Positions 28,395 through 37,184 of a DNA stretch of 64,000 nt are shown here, one piece after another. Position numbers and translations under genes: made by a program. The notes beneath the pieces were generated by a model. That model did not search any database. It was not told the origin of the DNA and saw only the letters and a program-made list of their open reading frames with translations. Every line of letters begins with the position of its first letter. Position 1 is the stretch's first letter. The stretch comes from Candidatus Planktophila sulfonica. Lineage in GTDB: Bacteria; Actinomycetota; Actinomycetes; Nanopelagicales; Nanopelagicaceae. Location: the NCBI RefSeq assembly GCF_002288065.1, contig NZ_CP016773.1:930001-994000 (forward strand). The letters run 5' to 3'.

Positions 28395-28403
28395 AAAAGG
28401 TGC

Positions 28404-29300
28404 TTAGCCGAAGCGGCCGGTTACGTAATCTTCGGTGCGCTTATCCTGTGGTGAAGAGAAGATTCGGCTTGTAGGAGCAGCTTCAATCATCTCGCCTGGG
28501 CCACCATCAGATAGGAAGAAGGCTGTGTAGTCAGAGACACGGGCCGCCTGCTGCATATTGTGGGTAACGATGACGATTGTCATGGTCTTTGCGAGCTCGC
28601 CGATTGTCTCTTCGATTCTAAATGTTGATCCTGGGTCGAGCGCTGAACATGGTTCGTCCATCAAGAGAACCTGTGGTTCAACTGCAAGTGAGCGAGCGAT
28701 ACAGAGACGTTGCTGCTGGCCACCTGAGAGCGCGCCACCGTGCTCGCCTAGACGGTCCTTTACTTCATTCCATAGACCTGCGCGGGTAAGGCAGGACTCA
28801 AGAAGATCATCTGTGTTCTCTTTCTTAAGCTGTGCGAGCTTGAGACCAGAGAGAACGTTTTCCCCGATGGTCATTGATGGGAATGGGTTCGGCTTCTGGA
28901 AGACCATACCTACTCGAAGACGAATCTTGGTGACATCTGTTCCTGGTGAGTAAATGTCTTTTCCATCGAGAAGAACTTCTCCAGCCATTGCAGCTGTTGG
29001 AATAAATTCGTGCATTCTGTTCAGTGTGCGAAGGAATGTTGACTTACCGCAGCCTGAAGGGCCGATAAGGGCTGTGACAGTTCCTGCAGCAAAATCCAAA
29101 GTTACATCTGAGAGAACATGCTTCTTACCGAACCAGGCGTGAACGCTACGAGTCTCAAGACCTGTGCCGAGAAGCGCTGTACCTGGCTGTGACAAGGTGC
29201 GCGCTGATGCAACGTTTGCAAGTGATGCTGGCTGTGCGTGGGCTGTTGTCATCTTGTTCTCATCCTTATCTTCGTTATTAACATTTCTTGAATCGGTCAT
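28404..29300 (-). CDS. pstB: PstB, phosphate ABC transporter ATPase
   Basis: PstB powers phosphate import. It shows Walker A (GPSGCGKST), Q-loop, signature [16 protein letters not shown], Walker B ([13 protein letters not shown]) and the H-loop VTHNM. The N-terminus before [11 protein letters not shown] is longer than usual by about 45 residues. I place the start at the ATG at 29300 (298 aa), which overlaps the pstA terminus; a second ATG at 29240 has AAGGA about 10 nt upstream and may be the real start, giving the usual length. Confidence 0.92.
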   Translation of the reverse strand: MTDSRNVNNEDKDENKMTTAHAQPASLANVASARTLSQPGTALLGTGLETRSVHAWFGKKHVLSDVTLDFAAGTVTALIGPSGCGKSTFLRTLNRMHEFIPTAAMAGEVLLDGKDIYSPGTDVTKIRLRVGMVFQKPNPFPSMTIGENVLSGLKLAQLKKENTDDLLESCLTRAGLWNEVKDRLGEHGGALSGGQQQRLCIARSLAVEPQVLLMDEPCSALDPGSTFRIEETIGELAKTMTIVIVTHNMQQAARVSDYTAFFLSDGGPGEMIEAAPTSRIFSSPQDKRTEDYVTGRFG

Positions 29301-29304
29301 CGTG

Positions 29305-30351
29305 CTACCCAACCTTTCGTCCGCTTAAGTAGCGTGCTAATCCAAAGAGAATAAAGATGAAGCTAAGGAGCACCAACATACCGCCCCAAGCGCGAGCAAA
29401 TGCTTCTTCAGTTCCGCCAGTAAGGAATGCCTTCCAGATGTAATAAGGAAGAGATCCCATCGCACCCTGTGTTGGGTTGAGGTTCACAGCATCTCCACCG
29501 CCTGAAACTAAGAGAAGGGGTGCTGTTTCACCAATGATGCGGGCGATACCAAGAATGATTGCAGTTACAAGGCCGCTCTTTGCTGCTGGCAGAACTACTC
29601 CTGCAACAGTGCGCCATTGGGTTCCGCCCAGTGCAACGCCAGCTTCACGTAATTCATTTGGAATCAGGTGGAGCATTTCTTCTGCGGTACGAGCGATTGT
29701 TGGAATCATCAAAATCGTAAGTGCGAGCGATCCCATCAAACCTGATAGCTGCTTTGTTACTGGGTAGATAAGACTTGAAAGAATGAAGAGGCCAGCGACG
29801 ATTGATGGCACACCAGACATTGCTTGAACTAAGAATTTAATTGGTCGGGCAAGAGGTCCACGAATTTCAGTGAGATAAAGAGCGGTGAGGACTCCGATTG
29901 GGAAGCTGATAATTAGCGCGCCACCAACCATGATGATTGTTCCGGCTAGCGCGTGTAGCAATCCACCATTTGCGATTGGGTCGTTAACGGATGCAAGCGC
30001 CATATCTTTTGTGAGAATTCCCCAGTGAAGACCTTTATAGCCCTTGCTAAAGACTGTTGCGACGATGCTGACGATTGGAATCAAGGTGATCACAATGGCC
30101 ATCACAGCAAGAACTTGAAGAAGTGAATCTTTAGCTGCAGCAGTTCCGCGCTTTAAGTAATGGAATCCGAAGTTAAGAATAAGTAGTGAAAAGAAGAGTG
30201 AGAAGAAAAATCCGAGCTTGCCATTGAGTCCAGTGAATTTAACTGAAGCACCAGCAAGGCCAAATGCAGCGATGACAATAAGTAAGTCTTCCAACTTATC
30301 GAGCGCAGTTGGCTGCCAAGGCTTCCGTGGCGCAGGAATCGCTTTTTTCAT
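29305..30351 (-). CDS. pstA: PstA, phosphate ABC transporter permease
   Basis: This is one of two channel subunits of the Pst importer. The 348-residue protein has an N-terminal extension with two to three hydrophobic segments (about 20-60), then the BPD_transp_1 permease core with the EAA-like loop [16 protein letters not shown]. Its start overlaps the pstC stop by 4 nt, so the two permeases are coupled. Confidence 0.93.
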   Translation of the reverse strand: MKKAIPAPRKPWQPTALDKLEDLLIVIAAFGLAGASVKFTGLNGKLGFFFSLFFSLLILNFGFHYLKRGTAAAKDSLLQVLAVMAIVITLIPIVSIVATVFSKGYKGLHWGILTKDMALASVNDPIANGGLLHALAGTIIMVGGALIISFPIGVLTALYLTEIRGPLARPIKFLVQAMSGVPSIVAGLFILSSLIYPVTKQLSGLMGSLALTILMIPTIARTAEEMLHLIPNELREAGVALGGTQWRTVAGVVLPAAKSGLVTAIILGIARIIGETAPLLLVSGGGDAVNLNPTQGAMGSLPYYIWKAFLTGGTEEAFARAWGGMLVLLSFIFILFGLARYLSGRKVG

Positions 30352-31340
30352 CGTCCCTTACCTCCGAAGCGTGTAATGAGTAAATCTGCTGTTGCGTTGA
30401 CCAAGAGGGTGAGCAGAAAGAGAATCAATCCCGCAGCCATTAGTGCGTCTACTTCGTAAGGACCAGCTTCACCGAACTTAAGAAGAATAAGTGATGCAAC
30501 GTTTCCACCTGCACCAAATAGCAGTTGCCAGTTCACCTGGTAAACAACGTTTAGAACTGTGTAAACCGCAACGGTTTCTCCCATTGCGCGGCCAAGACCG
30601 AGCATTGCTCCGCCGATGATTCCACCGCGACCGTAAGGGATAACTACCGCTTTGATCATTGCAAGTTTTGTTGCACCAAGTGCGTATGCCGCTTGCACAC
30701 GATCAAGCGGAGTCTGGTCGAAGATTTCACGGGAGATCGAGGTAACGATTGGGATGATCATGATTGCAAGGACAAGTCCTGCAATAAATGGTGAACGTTC
30801 AAAGATTGGAGTTGGAACATCAAAAATAGGAATAAATCCAAGGTACTTGTTTATTAATTTTGCCCAGTATTCAGCTGAAGACATAAATACGAAGAAGCCC
30901 CAGAAACCGAAGAGCAGCGATGGGAATGCAGCCATCAAATCGATAACAGAGATAAGGAACTTCTTAACTTTTCCGTTTGCGTAGAAAGTTAAATAGAGCG
31001 CACTGAGTACAGAGATAGGAACACCTACAGAGATTGCAATAACCGCAGAAAGCATGGTTCCGATGAGCATCGCACCAATTCCGAAGTTGGATTGTGTAAC
31101 CGCTCCACTTTCGTCGGTGATTACTTCCCATGCAGAGCCGGTGATAAATCCAAACTTCTCTTCAACAAGAATGTGTACGCCTTTAATTGAGAGAAAGAGC
31201 GCAATCAATCCGAGAATGACAAGTGATGCCATTCCACCCGCAGTAACAACCATGCGGAAAACTTGATCTGAACGTCGAGGCTTTGTAGTGATCTCGCGGG
31301 GTGACGGGGGCGCGGGACGTTCCTTGAGCTCAATTGCCAT
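30348..31340 (-). CDS. pstC: PstC, phosphate ABC transporter permease
   Basis: PstC pairs with PstA. The product of the ATG at 31340 has 330 residues with a short basic N-terminus, six main membrane segments and the cytoplasmic loop DRVQAAYALGATKLAM (EAA motif). The next upstream in-frame start would lie in the PHO box region and is rejected. CATTAT lies 6 nt before the ATG and could be the -10 of a leaderless mRNA. It is the first pst gene, so the PHO-box-like repeat in front of it would control pstCAB. Confidence 0.93.
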   Translation of the reverse strand: MAIELKERPAPPSPREITTKPRRSDQVFRMVVTAGGMASLVILGLIALFLSIKGVHILVEEKFGFITGSAWEVITDESGAVTQSNFGIGAMLIGTMLSAVIAISVGVPISVLSALYLTFYANGKVKKFLISVIDLMAAFPSLLFGFWGFFVFMSSAEYWAKLINKYLGFIPIFDVPTPIFERSPFIAGLVLAIMIIPIVTSISREIFDQTPLDRVQAAYALGATKLAMIKAVVIPYGRGGIIGGAMLGLGRAMGETVAVYTVLNVVYQVNWQLLFGAGGNVASLILLKFGEAGPYEVDALMAAGLILFLLTLLVNATADLLITRFGGKGR

Positions 31341-31379
31341 GGGCAGATAATGGCTGTAATTCGGAGATGAAAATCGGAC

Positions 31380-31412
31380 TTTGGGTGAACTCAAGGTGAA
31401 CGAATGGTGAAA
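31380..31412 (-). promoter_or_regulatory. PHO-box-like triple direct repeat upstream of pstC
   Basis: Three consecutive 11-nt units on the minus strand begin with TTTCACC, GTTCACC and GTTCACC, each followed by four variable bases. This matches the direct-repeat architecture of PHO boxes bound by PhoP/RegX3-type regulators in actinobacteria. It ends 40 nt before the pstC ATG, and 28 nt before the putative -10. It also lies 46 bp in front of the divergent orn gene. Confidence 0.8.
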
Positions 31413-31445
31413 TCAGCCTCGGATTCGTTACGCCCAGATGATAGG

Positions 31446-31451
31446 TACCCT
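31446..31451 (+). promoter_or_regulatory. -10 box of leaderless orn promoter
   Basis: TACCCT, spacer TCCCCC, ATG; no Shine-Dalgarno. Confidence 0.6.
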
Positions 31452-31457
31452 TCCCCC

Positions 31458-32027
31458 ATGACTGCTGTCTTGCCACACCTGATCTGGATAGATTGCGAAA
31501 TGACTGGGCTCGATCTCACGACCGATGCCCTCGTTGAAATTGCAGTCCTCGTTACCGACTCTGATTTAAATGTGATTGGTGATGGCGTTGATGTCGTTAT
31601 TCATGCAACGCAAGGTGAACTCGATTCCATGAATGACTTTGTTCGCGAGATGCATACTTCTTCGGGTCTCATAACTGAAATCCCTAATGGAATTTCGATG
31701 TCAGCGGCTGAAGAACAGATACTTACTTATCTGCAATCAGCTGGTACCGAGCCAGGTAAATCTCCCTTGGCAGGAAACTCTGTCTCAGTCGATCGCAACT
31801 TCATCGCCCGGGATATGTTGAAGTTAAATGAATACCTTCATTACCGAACCATCGATGTCTCATCGATTAAAGAGCTTGCTCGTCGCTGGTACCCAAAGAC
31901 CTATTTCGCAGCCCCAGCCAAGACGGGCAATCACCGCGCGTTGGGCGATATTCGTGACTCAATCGCTGAACTGGCCTACTACCGCCAAGCGCTATTTATC
32001 GATTCAGGGCGCGAGCAGGTAAAGTAG
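31458..32027 (+). CDS. orn: Oligoribonuclease
   Basis: Orn degrades 2-5-nt RNA fragments and linear dinucleotides such as pGpG. The 189-residue protein has the DEDDh exonuclease motifs WIDCEMTGLDL (motif I), NSVSVDRNFI (motif II) and HRALGDIRDSI (motif III). The ATG at 31458 was chosen because the only longer start overlaps the pst PHO-box-like region and adds unrelated residues. Confidence 0.95.
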   Translation: MTAVLPHLIWIDCEMTGLDLTTDALVEIAVLVTDSDLNVIGDGVDVVIHATQGELDSMNDFVREMHTSSGLITEIPNGISMSAAEEQILTYLQSAGTEPGKSPLAGNSVSVDRNFIARDMLKLNEYLHYRTIDVSSIKELARRWYPKTYFAAPAKTGNHRALGDIRDSIAELAYYRQALFIDSGREQVK

Positions 32028-32043
32028 CCCCTGCACAGCACAT

Positions 32044-32120
32044 GGTGGGCGTAGCTCAGCTGGTAGAGCACTCGGTTGTGGTCCGAGATGTCGCGGGTTC
32101 GAGCCCCGTCGTTCACCCCA
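32044..32120 (+). tRNA. tRNA-His (anticodon GTG)
   Basis: The anticodon stem CTCGG/CCGAG encloses loop TTGTGGT (anticodon GTG). An extra 5' G (32044) opposite C73 (32117) is the tRNA-His identity element, and CCA is encoded at 32118-32120. Confidence 0.95.
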
Positions 32121-32161
32121 AGTTTTTCTTCTCAACATTTATGTAAAGAGAGTCGGTTCAT

Positions 32162-32647
32162 ATGATCTTCGACGTCGTTGTTGAAATTCCTGCAGGTTCA
32201 CGCAATAAGTACGAGATCAATCACGATACTCACGAAGTCCGCCTCGACCGCATGCTCTTTACTGCGACTCGTTTCCCTCATGATTACGGTTTCGTAAAGA
32301 ACACTCTCTCAAATGATGGCGACCCACTTGATGCTTTGATCATGTTGGATGAACCAACATTTCCTGGCTGCGTAGTTTCATGCCGCGTCATCGGAATGTT
32401 TCGCATGACCGACGAAAAGGGTGGCGACGACAAGCTTCTCTGTGTAGCTGCCGGAGATATCCGTAAGAACAACCTTAAAGACCTTTCAGATGTTCCTTCA
32501 TACGAACTCGATGAAATCAAGCACTTCTTCGAGGTGTACAAGACTCTTGAACCAGGTAAAGAGGTACACGGCGGAGACTGGGTTGGCCACGACGCTGCTG
32601 AACTAGAAATTAATGCTTCATACGCTCGTTACAAGGAGACTCATTAA
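32162..32647 (+). CDS. ppa: Inorganic pyrophosphatase
   Basis: This family I enzyme hydrolyses pyrophosphate and drives biosynthesis. The 161-residue protein has the active-site set: NKYEI(N), the signature DGDPLDALIML near residue 56 with catalytic Asp residues, and the KGGDDKLLCV stretch. It is followed closely (2 nt) by amtB, whose Shine-Dalgarno AAGGAG lies in the ppa end. Confidence 0.96.
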   Translation: MIFDVVVEIPAGSRNKYEINHDTHEVRLDRMLFTATRFPHDYGFVKNTLSNDGDPLDALIMLDEPTFPGCVVSCRVIGMFRMTDEKGGDDKLLCVAAGDIRKNNLKDLSDVPSYELDEIKHFFEVYKTLEPGKEVHGGDWVGHDAAELEINASYARYKETH

Positions 32648-32649
32648 GA

Positions 32650-33918
32650 ATGCAGGCGATCAATAGCGGCGATACAGCTTGGGTTTTAGCAAGCGCAGCA
32701 CTCGTTCTCTTTATGACGCCAGGTTTGGCAATCTTCTACGGCGGTATGGTCCGCGCAAAGTCAGCGCTCAACATGATGATGATGTCATTCGCTGCAATGG
32801 GCGTTACAACAATTATCTGGGTTCTCTACGGTTACTCACTCGCCTTCGGTAAGTCACAAGGCGGCTTCATTGGAAACCTCGATCACATCGGGCTTTCATC
32901 AACTCTTGATCAAGTAACAGGCGCTGAAGGACATCAAATTCCTGTCCTTGCCTTTGCAATGTTCCAATTAACTTTTGCAATCATCACAGTTGCACTTCTT
33001 TCGGGTGCAATCGCTGACCGCGCTAAGTACGGTTCATGGGTCATCTTCGTTGGCGTATGGATCACCCTCGTTTATCTTCCTGTTGCCCACTGGGCATTTG
33101 CTGCTCAAAATGGCGAAGGTGGATGGATCATCGACAAGCTCAAGGCGCTCGACTTTGCAGGCGGAACCGTTGTTGAAATTAACTCAGGCGCTGCAGCACT
33201 TGCACTCGCTCTTGTTCTTGGAAAGCGCGATGGTTTTAAGCGCGATCCAATGCGCCCACACAATATGCCGCTCGTGCTTCTTGGCGCAGGAATGCTCTGG
33301 TTCGGATGGTTTGGATTTAACGCAGGTTCAGCACTCTCTGCAGGTTCCCTTGCTGCAACAGCGATGATTAATACTCAGATTGCAACAGCGGCAGCTGCGA
33401 TGACATGGGTTGCATACGAGAAGAAGCGCGACGGAAAGGCAACAACGCTTGGTGTTGCATCCGGCGCTGTTGCAGGTGCTGTAGCAATTACACCTGCTTG
33501 CGGATACCTCAACCCAATGGGCGCTCTTGCACTCGGGCTCATCGCAGGTGTTGTCTCTGCTTGGGCAGTTACTCGTAAATACAAATTTGGGTACGACGAT
33601 TCACTCGATGTTGTTGGCGTACACGGAGTCGGCGGAATCCTCGGAATGATCGCTATCGGACTCCTTGCAACTGTGACAGCAAATGAAGCTGGCGCTGATG
33701 GACTTTTCTTCAGCGGCGGAACAACTCAGCTCAATCGTCAGCTGATTGCAGTTGTCGCTGTTGCTGCCTTCTCATTTATTGCAACATGGCTTATCGCCAC
33801 AGTCATTCAAAAGACCATCGGTTTCCGCGTTTACCGCGATGACGAGCTCACTGGTTTGGATACAACTTTCCACGCTGAATCTGCTTACGACATCACTGGA
33901 AACTCAAACCGTTACTAG
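32650..33918 (+). CDS. amtB: Ammonium transporter (Amt family) with altered twin-His pore
   Basis: Amt proteins conduct ammonium across the membrane. The 422-residue protein has about 11 membrane helices and the family stretches FYGGMVRAKSALN, HWAF and MLWFGWFGFNAGSA. The pore usually carries two His; here the second is present at His324 (DVVGVHGVGGILG) but the first is Glu176 in DFAGGTVVEIN, where most bacterial Amts have His. The same substitution is known in some fungal Mep proteins. The PII gene follows by 30 nt, a standard pairing that lets PII block the channel when nitrogen is abundant. Confidence 0.95.
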   Translation: MQAINSGDTAWVLASAALVLFMTPGLAIFYGGMVRAKSALNMMMMSFAAMGVTTIIWVLYGYSLAFGKSQGGFIGNLDHIGLSSTLDQVTGAEGHQIPVLAFAMFQLTFAIITVALLSGAIADRAKYGSWVIFVGVWITLVYLPVAHWAFAAQNGEGGWIIDKLKALDFAGGTVVEINSGAAALALALVLGKRDGFKRDPMRPHNMPLVLLGAGMLWFGWFGFNAGSALSAGSLAATAMINTQIATAAAAMTWVAYEKKRDGKATTLGVASGAVAGAVAITPACGYLNPMGALALGLIAGVVSAWAVTRKYKFGYDDSLDVVGVHGVGGILGMIAIGLLATVTANEAGADGLFFSGGTTQLNRQLIAVVAVAAFSFIATWLIATVIQKTIGFRVYRDDELTGLDTTFHAESAYDITGNSNRY

Positions 33919-33924
33919 TATTGA

Positions 33925-34287
<363 letters not shown>

Positions 34288-34295
34288 TAAAGTGC

Positions 34296-35633
34296 ATGAC
34301 ACAGTCTCTTAAGACCCAAAGTTGGGCAACGCCCGCTTCGCAAGAAATCATCACTCGTATCGCTTCTCAAGTCGATACCAAGTCAGGTGCTGATGTTCAG
34401 AAGTGGATCGAAGAGCTAGCGCAAGAGAACCATCGCCTTCACGATATTGAAGGAATCAATCTCAATCCAGCAACAAATATTCTCAACCCTCGCGCCGAAA
34501 AGTTGCTTGCATCCGGAATGGGTTCACGTGCATCCCTTGGCCATCCAGGAGATAAGTACGAAACAGGACTTGGCGCAATCGAGCAAATTGAAATCATCAC
34601 TCAGGAACTTGCCTGCGAAGTATTTGGATCAACGTATGCAGAATTCCGCGTTCCATCAGGTGCTATTGCAAACCTGTATGCATTCATGGCAACAACCGAA
34701 CCGGGCGACACCATCATCGCTCCCCCAGCAACTATCGGCGGCCACGTCACTCACCACAAGGGTGGATCAGCTGGTCTCTATCGCCTCAACACAATCTCTG
34801 CACCTGTCGATGAAACCGGATACACAATCGATATCGACGCGCTTCGCAAACTTGCTCACGAAGTAAAGCCCAAGCTCATCACAGTTGGTGGTTCTCTCAA
34901 CCTCTTCCACCACCCCATCGCCAAGGTTCGCGAGATTGCTGATGAAGTCGGCGCAAAGGTTTTATTCGATGCAGCGCACTTGTGCGGAATGATTGCTGGA
35001 AAAGTTTGGCCACAACCACTCGTTGAAGGCGCTCACCTGATGACTTTTTCAACCTATAAGTCCTTGGGTGGTCCTGCAGGTGGATTAATTGTTACCAACG
35101 ATGATGCAATCGCACAGAAACTCGATGGCATCGCATATCCAGGACTTACAGCGAATTTCGATGCAGCCAAGACAGCCGCTCTTGGCGTCACTCTTCAGGA
35201 TTGGAAAGCAGTCGGCTCTGATTACGCGCAGATGATGGTGAAGACTTCACAAGCTCTTGCGCAAAACTTGCAAAACCGCGGCGTCAATATTTATGCAGCC
35301 GATAGGGGCTTCACCACGTCGCATCAATTCGCAATCCTTGCAGCACCTTACGGAGGCGGACAGACTGCAGCAAAGCGCATGGGAGAAGCAGGTTTGCTCG
35401 CATGCGGAATCGGATTGCCAATCGCTGCAGTTGAAGGCGATCTCAATGGACTTCGTATCGGCACTCCAGAAATCGTGCGCCTTGGCATGAAAGTTGAGCA
35501 TATGGATCAGCTCGCTGATTTCATAGCGCGTTCACTCGATACTGCAGCTGATTCGAAATCTATTCAGCGCGAAGTTACTGAGTGGCGTAAGCAATTTAGC
35601 GGTGTGCATTACACCGTAGATCTTCCTAACTAA
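34296..35633 (+). CDS. SHMT-like PLP-dependent enzyme (divergent glyA paralogue)
   Basis: The 445-residue protein is a fold-type I PLP enzyme of the serine hydroxymethyltransferase family. Features are DAAH (225-228) for cofactor binding, the PLP lysine Lys255 in MTFSTYKSLGGP, and RVPSGAIANL near residue 118. The usual SHMT active-site run STTHKTLRGPR is altered (STYKSLGGPAGG, with Thr-His lost), so this may act on a serine/threonine analogue such as alpha-methylserine or be a threonine-aldolase-like lyase. It forms a close unit with amtB and glnB and converges on the DUF1524 gene with an 8-nt overlap. Confidence 0.8.
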   Translation: MTQSLKTQSWATPASQEIITRIASQVDTKSGADVQKWIEELAQENHRLHDIEGINLNPATNILNPRAEKLLASGMGSRASLGHPGDKYETGLGAIEQIEIITQELACEVFGSTYAEFRVPSGAIANLYAFMATTEPGDTIIAPPATIGGHVTHHKGGSAGLYRLNTISAPVDETGYTIDIDALRKLAHEVKPKLITVGGSLNLFHHPIAKVREIADEVGAKVLFDAAHLCGMIAGKVWPQPLVEGAHLMTFSTYKSLGGPAGGLIVTNDDAIAQKLDGIAYPGLTANFDAAKTAALGVTLQDWKAVGSDYAQMMVKTSQALAQNLQNRGVNIYAADRGFTTSHQFAILAAPYGGGQTAAKRMGEAGLLACGIGLPIAAVEGDLNGLRIGTPEIVRLGMKVEHMDQLADFIARSLDTAADSKSIQREVTEWRKQFSGVHYTVDLPN

Positions 35634-36294
35634 CAGGAACTTTCTGTGTTGGGCACTTTGCCAAGATTGCAGACATCGCCGCTTTCTCTGGAGCCACAAC
35701 CCACAGCGAGTACTTTGCCTTCACTGCAATTTGTTGGGCAACATAAGTACATCTAAAACTCTTCAACGGTGGCAGCCATGTTGCAGCATCCCCATCGCCT
35801 TTCTGCGAATTCAATCTTCCCTTAACGGCAAATAAATTCATTGGATCATTGGCGAGCGCCTTGCGTTGTTCAGCACTTAACTTGAATGCTCCTGTCTGCC
35901 ACGCATTCGACAGAGCAACCACATGATCAATCTGGACTTCCATGCTTGTTACATTTCCGCGAACGAAATTGATGGTCTCCCCCGAATATCGGTCGACCAA
36001 AGTTCCAGATAGAACGACGCAATTTCGAGTACCCGCCTTGTAGGTAATCGCAGTGAGATCTCGCTTCAACATGTCGTTACGGGTATCGCATCCATTGCGG
36101 TCAACATCGGCCCAGGCCTGTCCGAATTGGGCTCGCGTGTAACCGGTCTTTGGTGCGCGACCCTTCACTGCAAGAGTCTCAAGTACGGCTGTAGCCAGCC
36201 CTGGTTGCTGCTCTGCCGCGGTAGTAGCTGACGGGGTAAACCCAACAACTATCGCCCCAATAAGTGTGGCTATCCGTATTTCCCAGCGAGACAT
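35626..36294 (-). CDS. Secreted DUF1524/HNH-family nuclease
   Basis: The 222-residue product has a signal peptide (about 1-27, TTAAE) and the DUF1524 HNH core: DVDRNGCDTRNDML, the catalytic QIDHVVALSNAW, and NLFAVKGRLNSQKGD with the Asn. Cys pairs suggest disulfides, consistent with export. Homologues in actinobacteria are extracellular nucleases. A role in scavenging nucleic-acid phosphorus or nitrogen is inference, but it fits a window with pst and amt genes. Confidence 0.88.
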   Translation of the reverse strand: MSRWEIRIATLIGAIVVGFTPSATTAAEQQPGLATAVLETLAVKGRAPKTGYTRAQFGQAWADVDRNGCDTRNDMLKRDLTAITYKAGTRNCVVLSGTLVDRYSGETINFVRGNVTSMEVQIDHVVALSNAWQTGAFKLSAEQRKALANDPMNLFAVKGRLNSQKGDGDAATWLPPLKSFRCTYVAQQIAVKAKYSLWVVAPEKAAMSAILAKCPTQKVPVS

Positions 36295-36383
36295 CTCACT
36301 ATCTTCGCGCCAGAAAGGTGGTTAGACAAGGGTCGCCGCGCTGGTAAGGTCTGCTCTGCATTTAAGCGTTCCCGCGTTTAAAT

Positions 36384-36456
36384 GGGTTGTTAGCTCAGTT
36401 GGTAGAGCAGGTGACTCTTAATCACCGGGTCGGGGGTTCGAGTCCCTCACAACCCA
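36384..36456 (+). tRNA. tRNA-Lys (anticodon CTT)
   Basis: Acceptor arms GGGTTGT/ACAACCC, anticodon stem GGTGA/TCACC with loop CTCTTAA (anticodon CTT), T-loop TTCGAGT. CCA is not encoded. Its 3' end is adjacent to the convergent TRIC-like gene. Confidence 0.96.
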
Positions 36457-36457
36457 C

Positions 36458-37063
36458 TTAGGAAGTCTTACTGAATTTTGGTAAGTGCAGGTCGAATTGG
36501 ATCGAAATGATGCGGGTAAGAATTACGACCGCACCACCAGCGATAGCGCAGATGTTATCTCCGAAGCTAAATTGATGAAGTGCAACAAAGGTAATCGCAC
36601 CCATGAGAGACGATGTGCCAATTGTTTCTCGGTGAAGCAATACCGGCTCTACTTGGCAAAGGACATCTCGAAGTAAGCCGCCCGTTACTGCGGTAATTAC
36701 GCCTAAAAGAATCGCTGCAAACCAAGTGACATCCATTTCAAAAGCCAACTGAGTTCCAGACATGGTTGCAACCGCTAGCCCGAAAGTATCCATAATTAGC
36801 AAAGTCTTACCCACATGGGTCACGCGCCTGAAGACAAGAGTGATTACAACAGCTGCAATCACGCTTGCAACAATCCATGGATCAATAATCCAGATTGGTC
36901 GCATTCCTAGAAATACGTTACGAAGTGTTCCCCCAGATACAGATGCAATGCCGGCGATAAAGGCGATGCCACCGTAATCAAGACCCTTATCTGCAGCAAC
37001 GCGCGCCCCAACGAGTGCGAAGACGAAAGTAGAAAGTAGATCAAGGACGTGGAGCAAAGTCAT
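36458..37063 (-). CDS. UPF0126/TRIC-like membrane protein
   Basis: The 201-residue protein has about six to seven membrane helices and two related halves, each with a Gly-rich motif (FIAGIASVSGGTLRNVFLG and GVITAVTGGLLRDVLC), the hallmark of the UPF0126/TRIC family. Members are described as glycine or cation channels. The ATG at 37063 was chosen because TACCCT lies 6 nt upstream; an in-frame start further upstream would add residues of no family similarity. Confidence 0.85.
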   Translation of the reverse strand: MTLLHVLDLLSTFVFALVGARVAADKGLDYGGIAFIAGIASVSGGTLRNVFLGMRPIWIIDPWIVASVIAAVVITLVFRRVTHVGKTLLIMDTFGLAVATMSGTQLAFEMDVTWFAAILLGVITAVTGGLLRDVLCQVEPVLLHRETIGTSSLMGAITFVALHQFSFGDNICAIAGGAVVILTRIISIQFDLHLPKFSKTS

Positions 37064-37069
37064 GGGTAC

Positions 37070-37075
37070 AGGGTA
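37070..37075 (-). promoter_or_regulatory. -10 box of leaderless TRIC-like gene
   Basis: TACCCT, spacer GTACCC, ATG. Confidence 0.55.
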
Positions 37076-37146
37076 CGGAGGTCTGACCCTTTGAGCCTGC
37101 ACAAAACTGCAAAATAGTTTCATTTCCGTCACATTTTGCGTGTTTG

Positions 37147-37166
37147 GCTACCGGTATGACGGTGGC
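37147..37166. promoter_or_regulatory. Operator-like inverted repeat before GH13 gene
   Basis: GCTACCG and CGGTGGC form 7-bp arms (one G-T) around GTATGA. The repeat overlaps the expected -35 and spacer region of the GH13 promoter, a position suited to a sugar-responsive LacI-type repressor. No repressor gene is in the window. Confidence 0.4.
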
Positions 37167-37171
37167 TTCCG

Positions 37172-37177
37172 TAGAGT
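37172..37177 (+). promoter_or_regulatory. -10 box of leaderless GH13 promoter
   Basis: TAGAGT, 7-nt spacer TCCGCGC, ATG. Confidence 0.55.
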
Positions 37178-37184
37178 TCCGCGC

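Noticed and set aside
31404-31457. Upstream start of oligoribonuclease
   Set aside because: It overlaps the PHO-box-like repeats and adds residues unlike the family; the ATG at 31458 follows a good -10 box.
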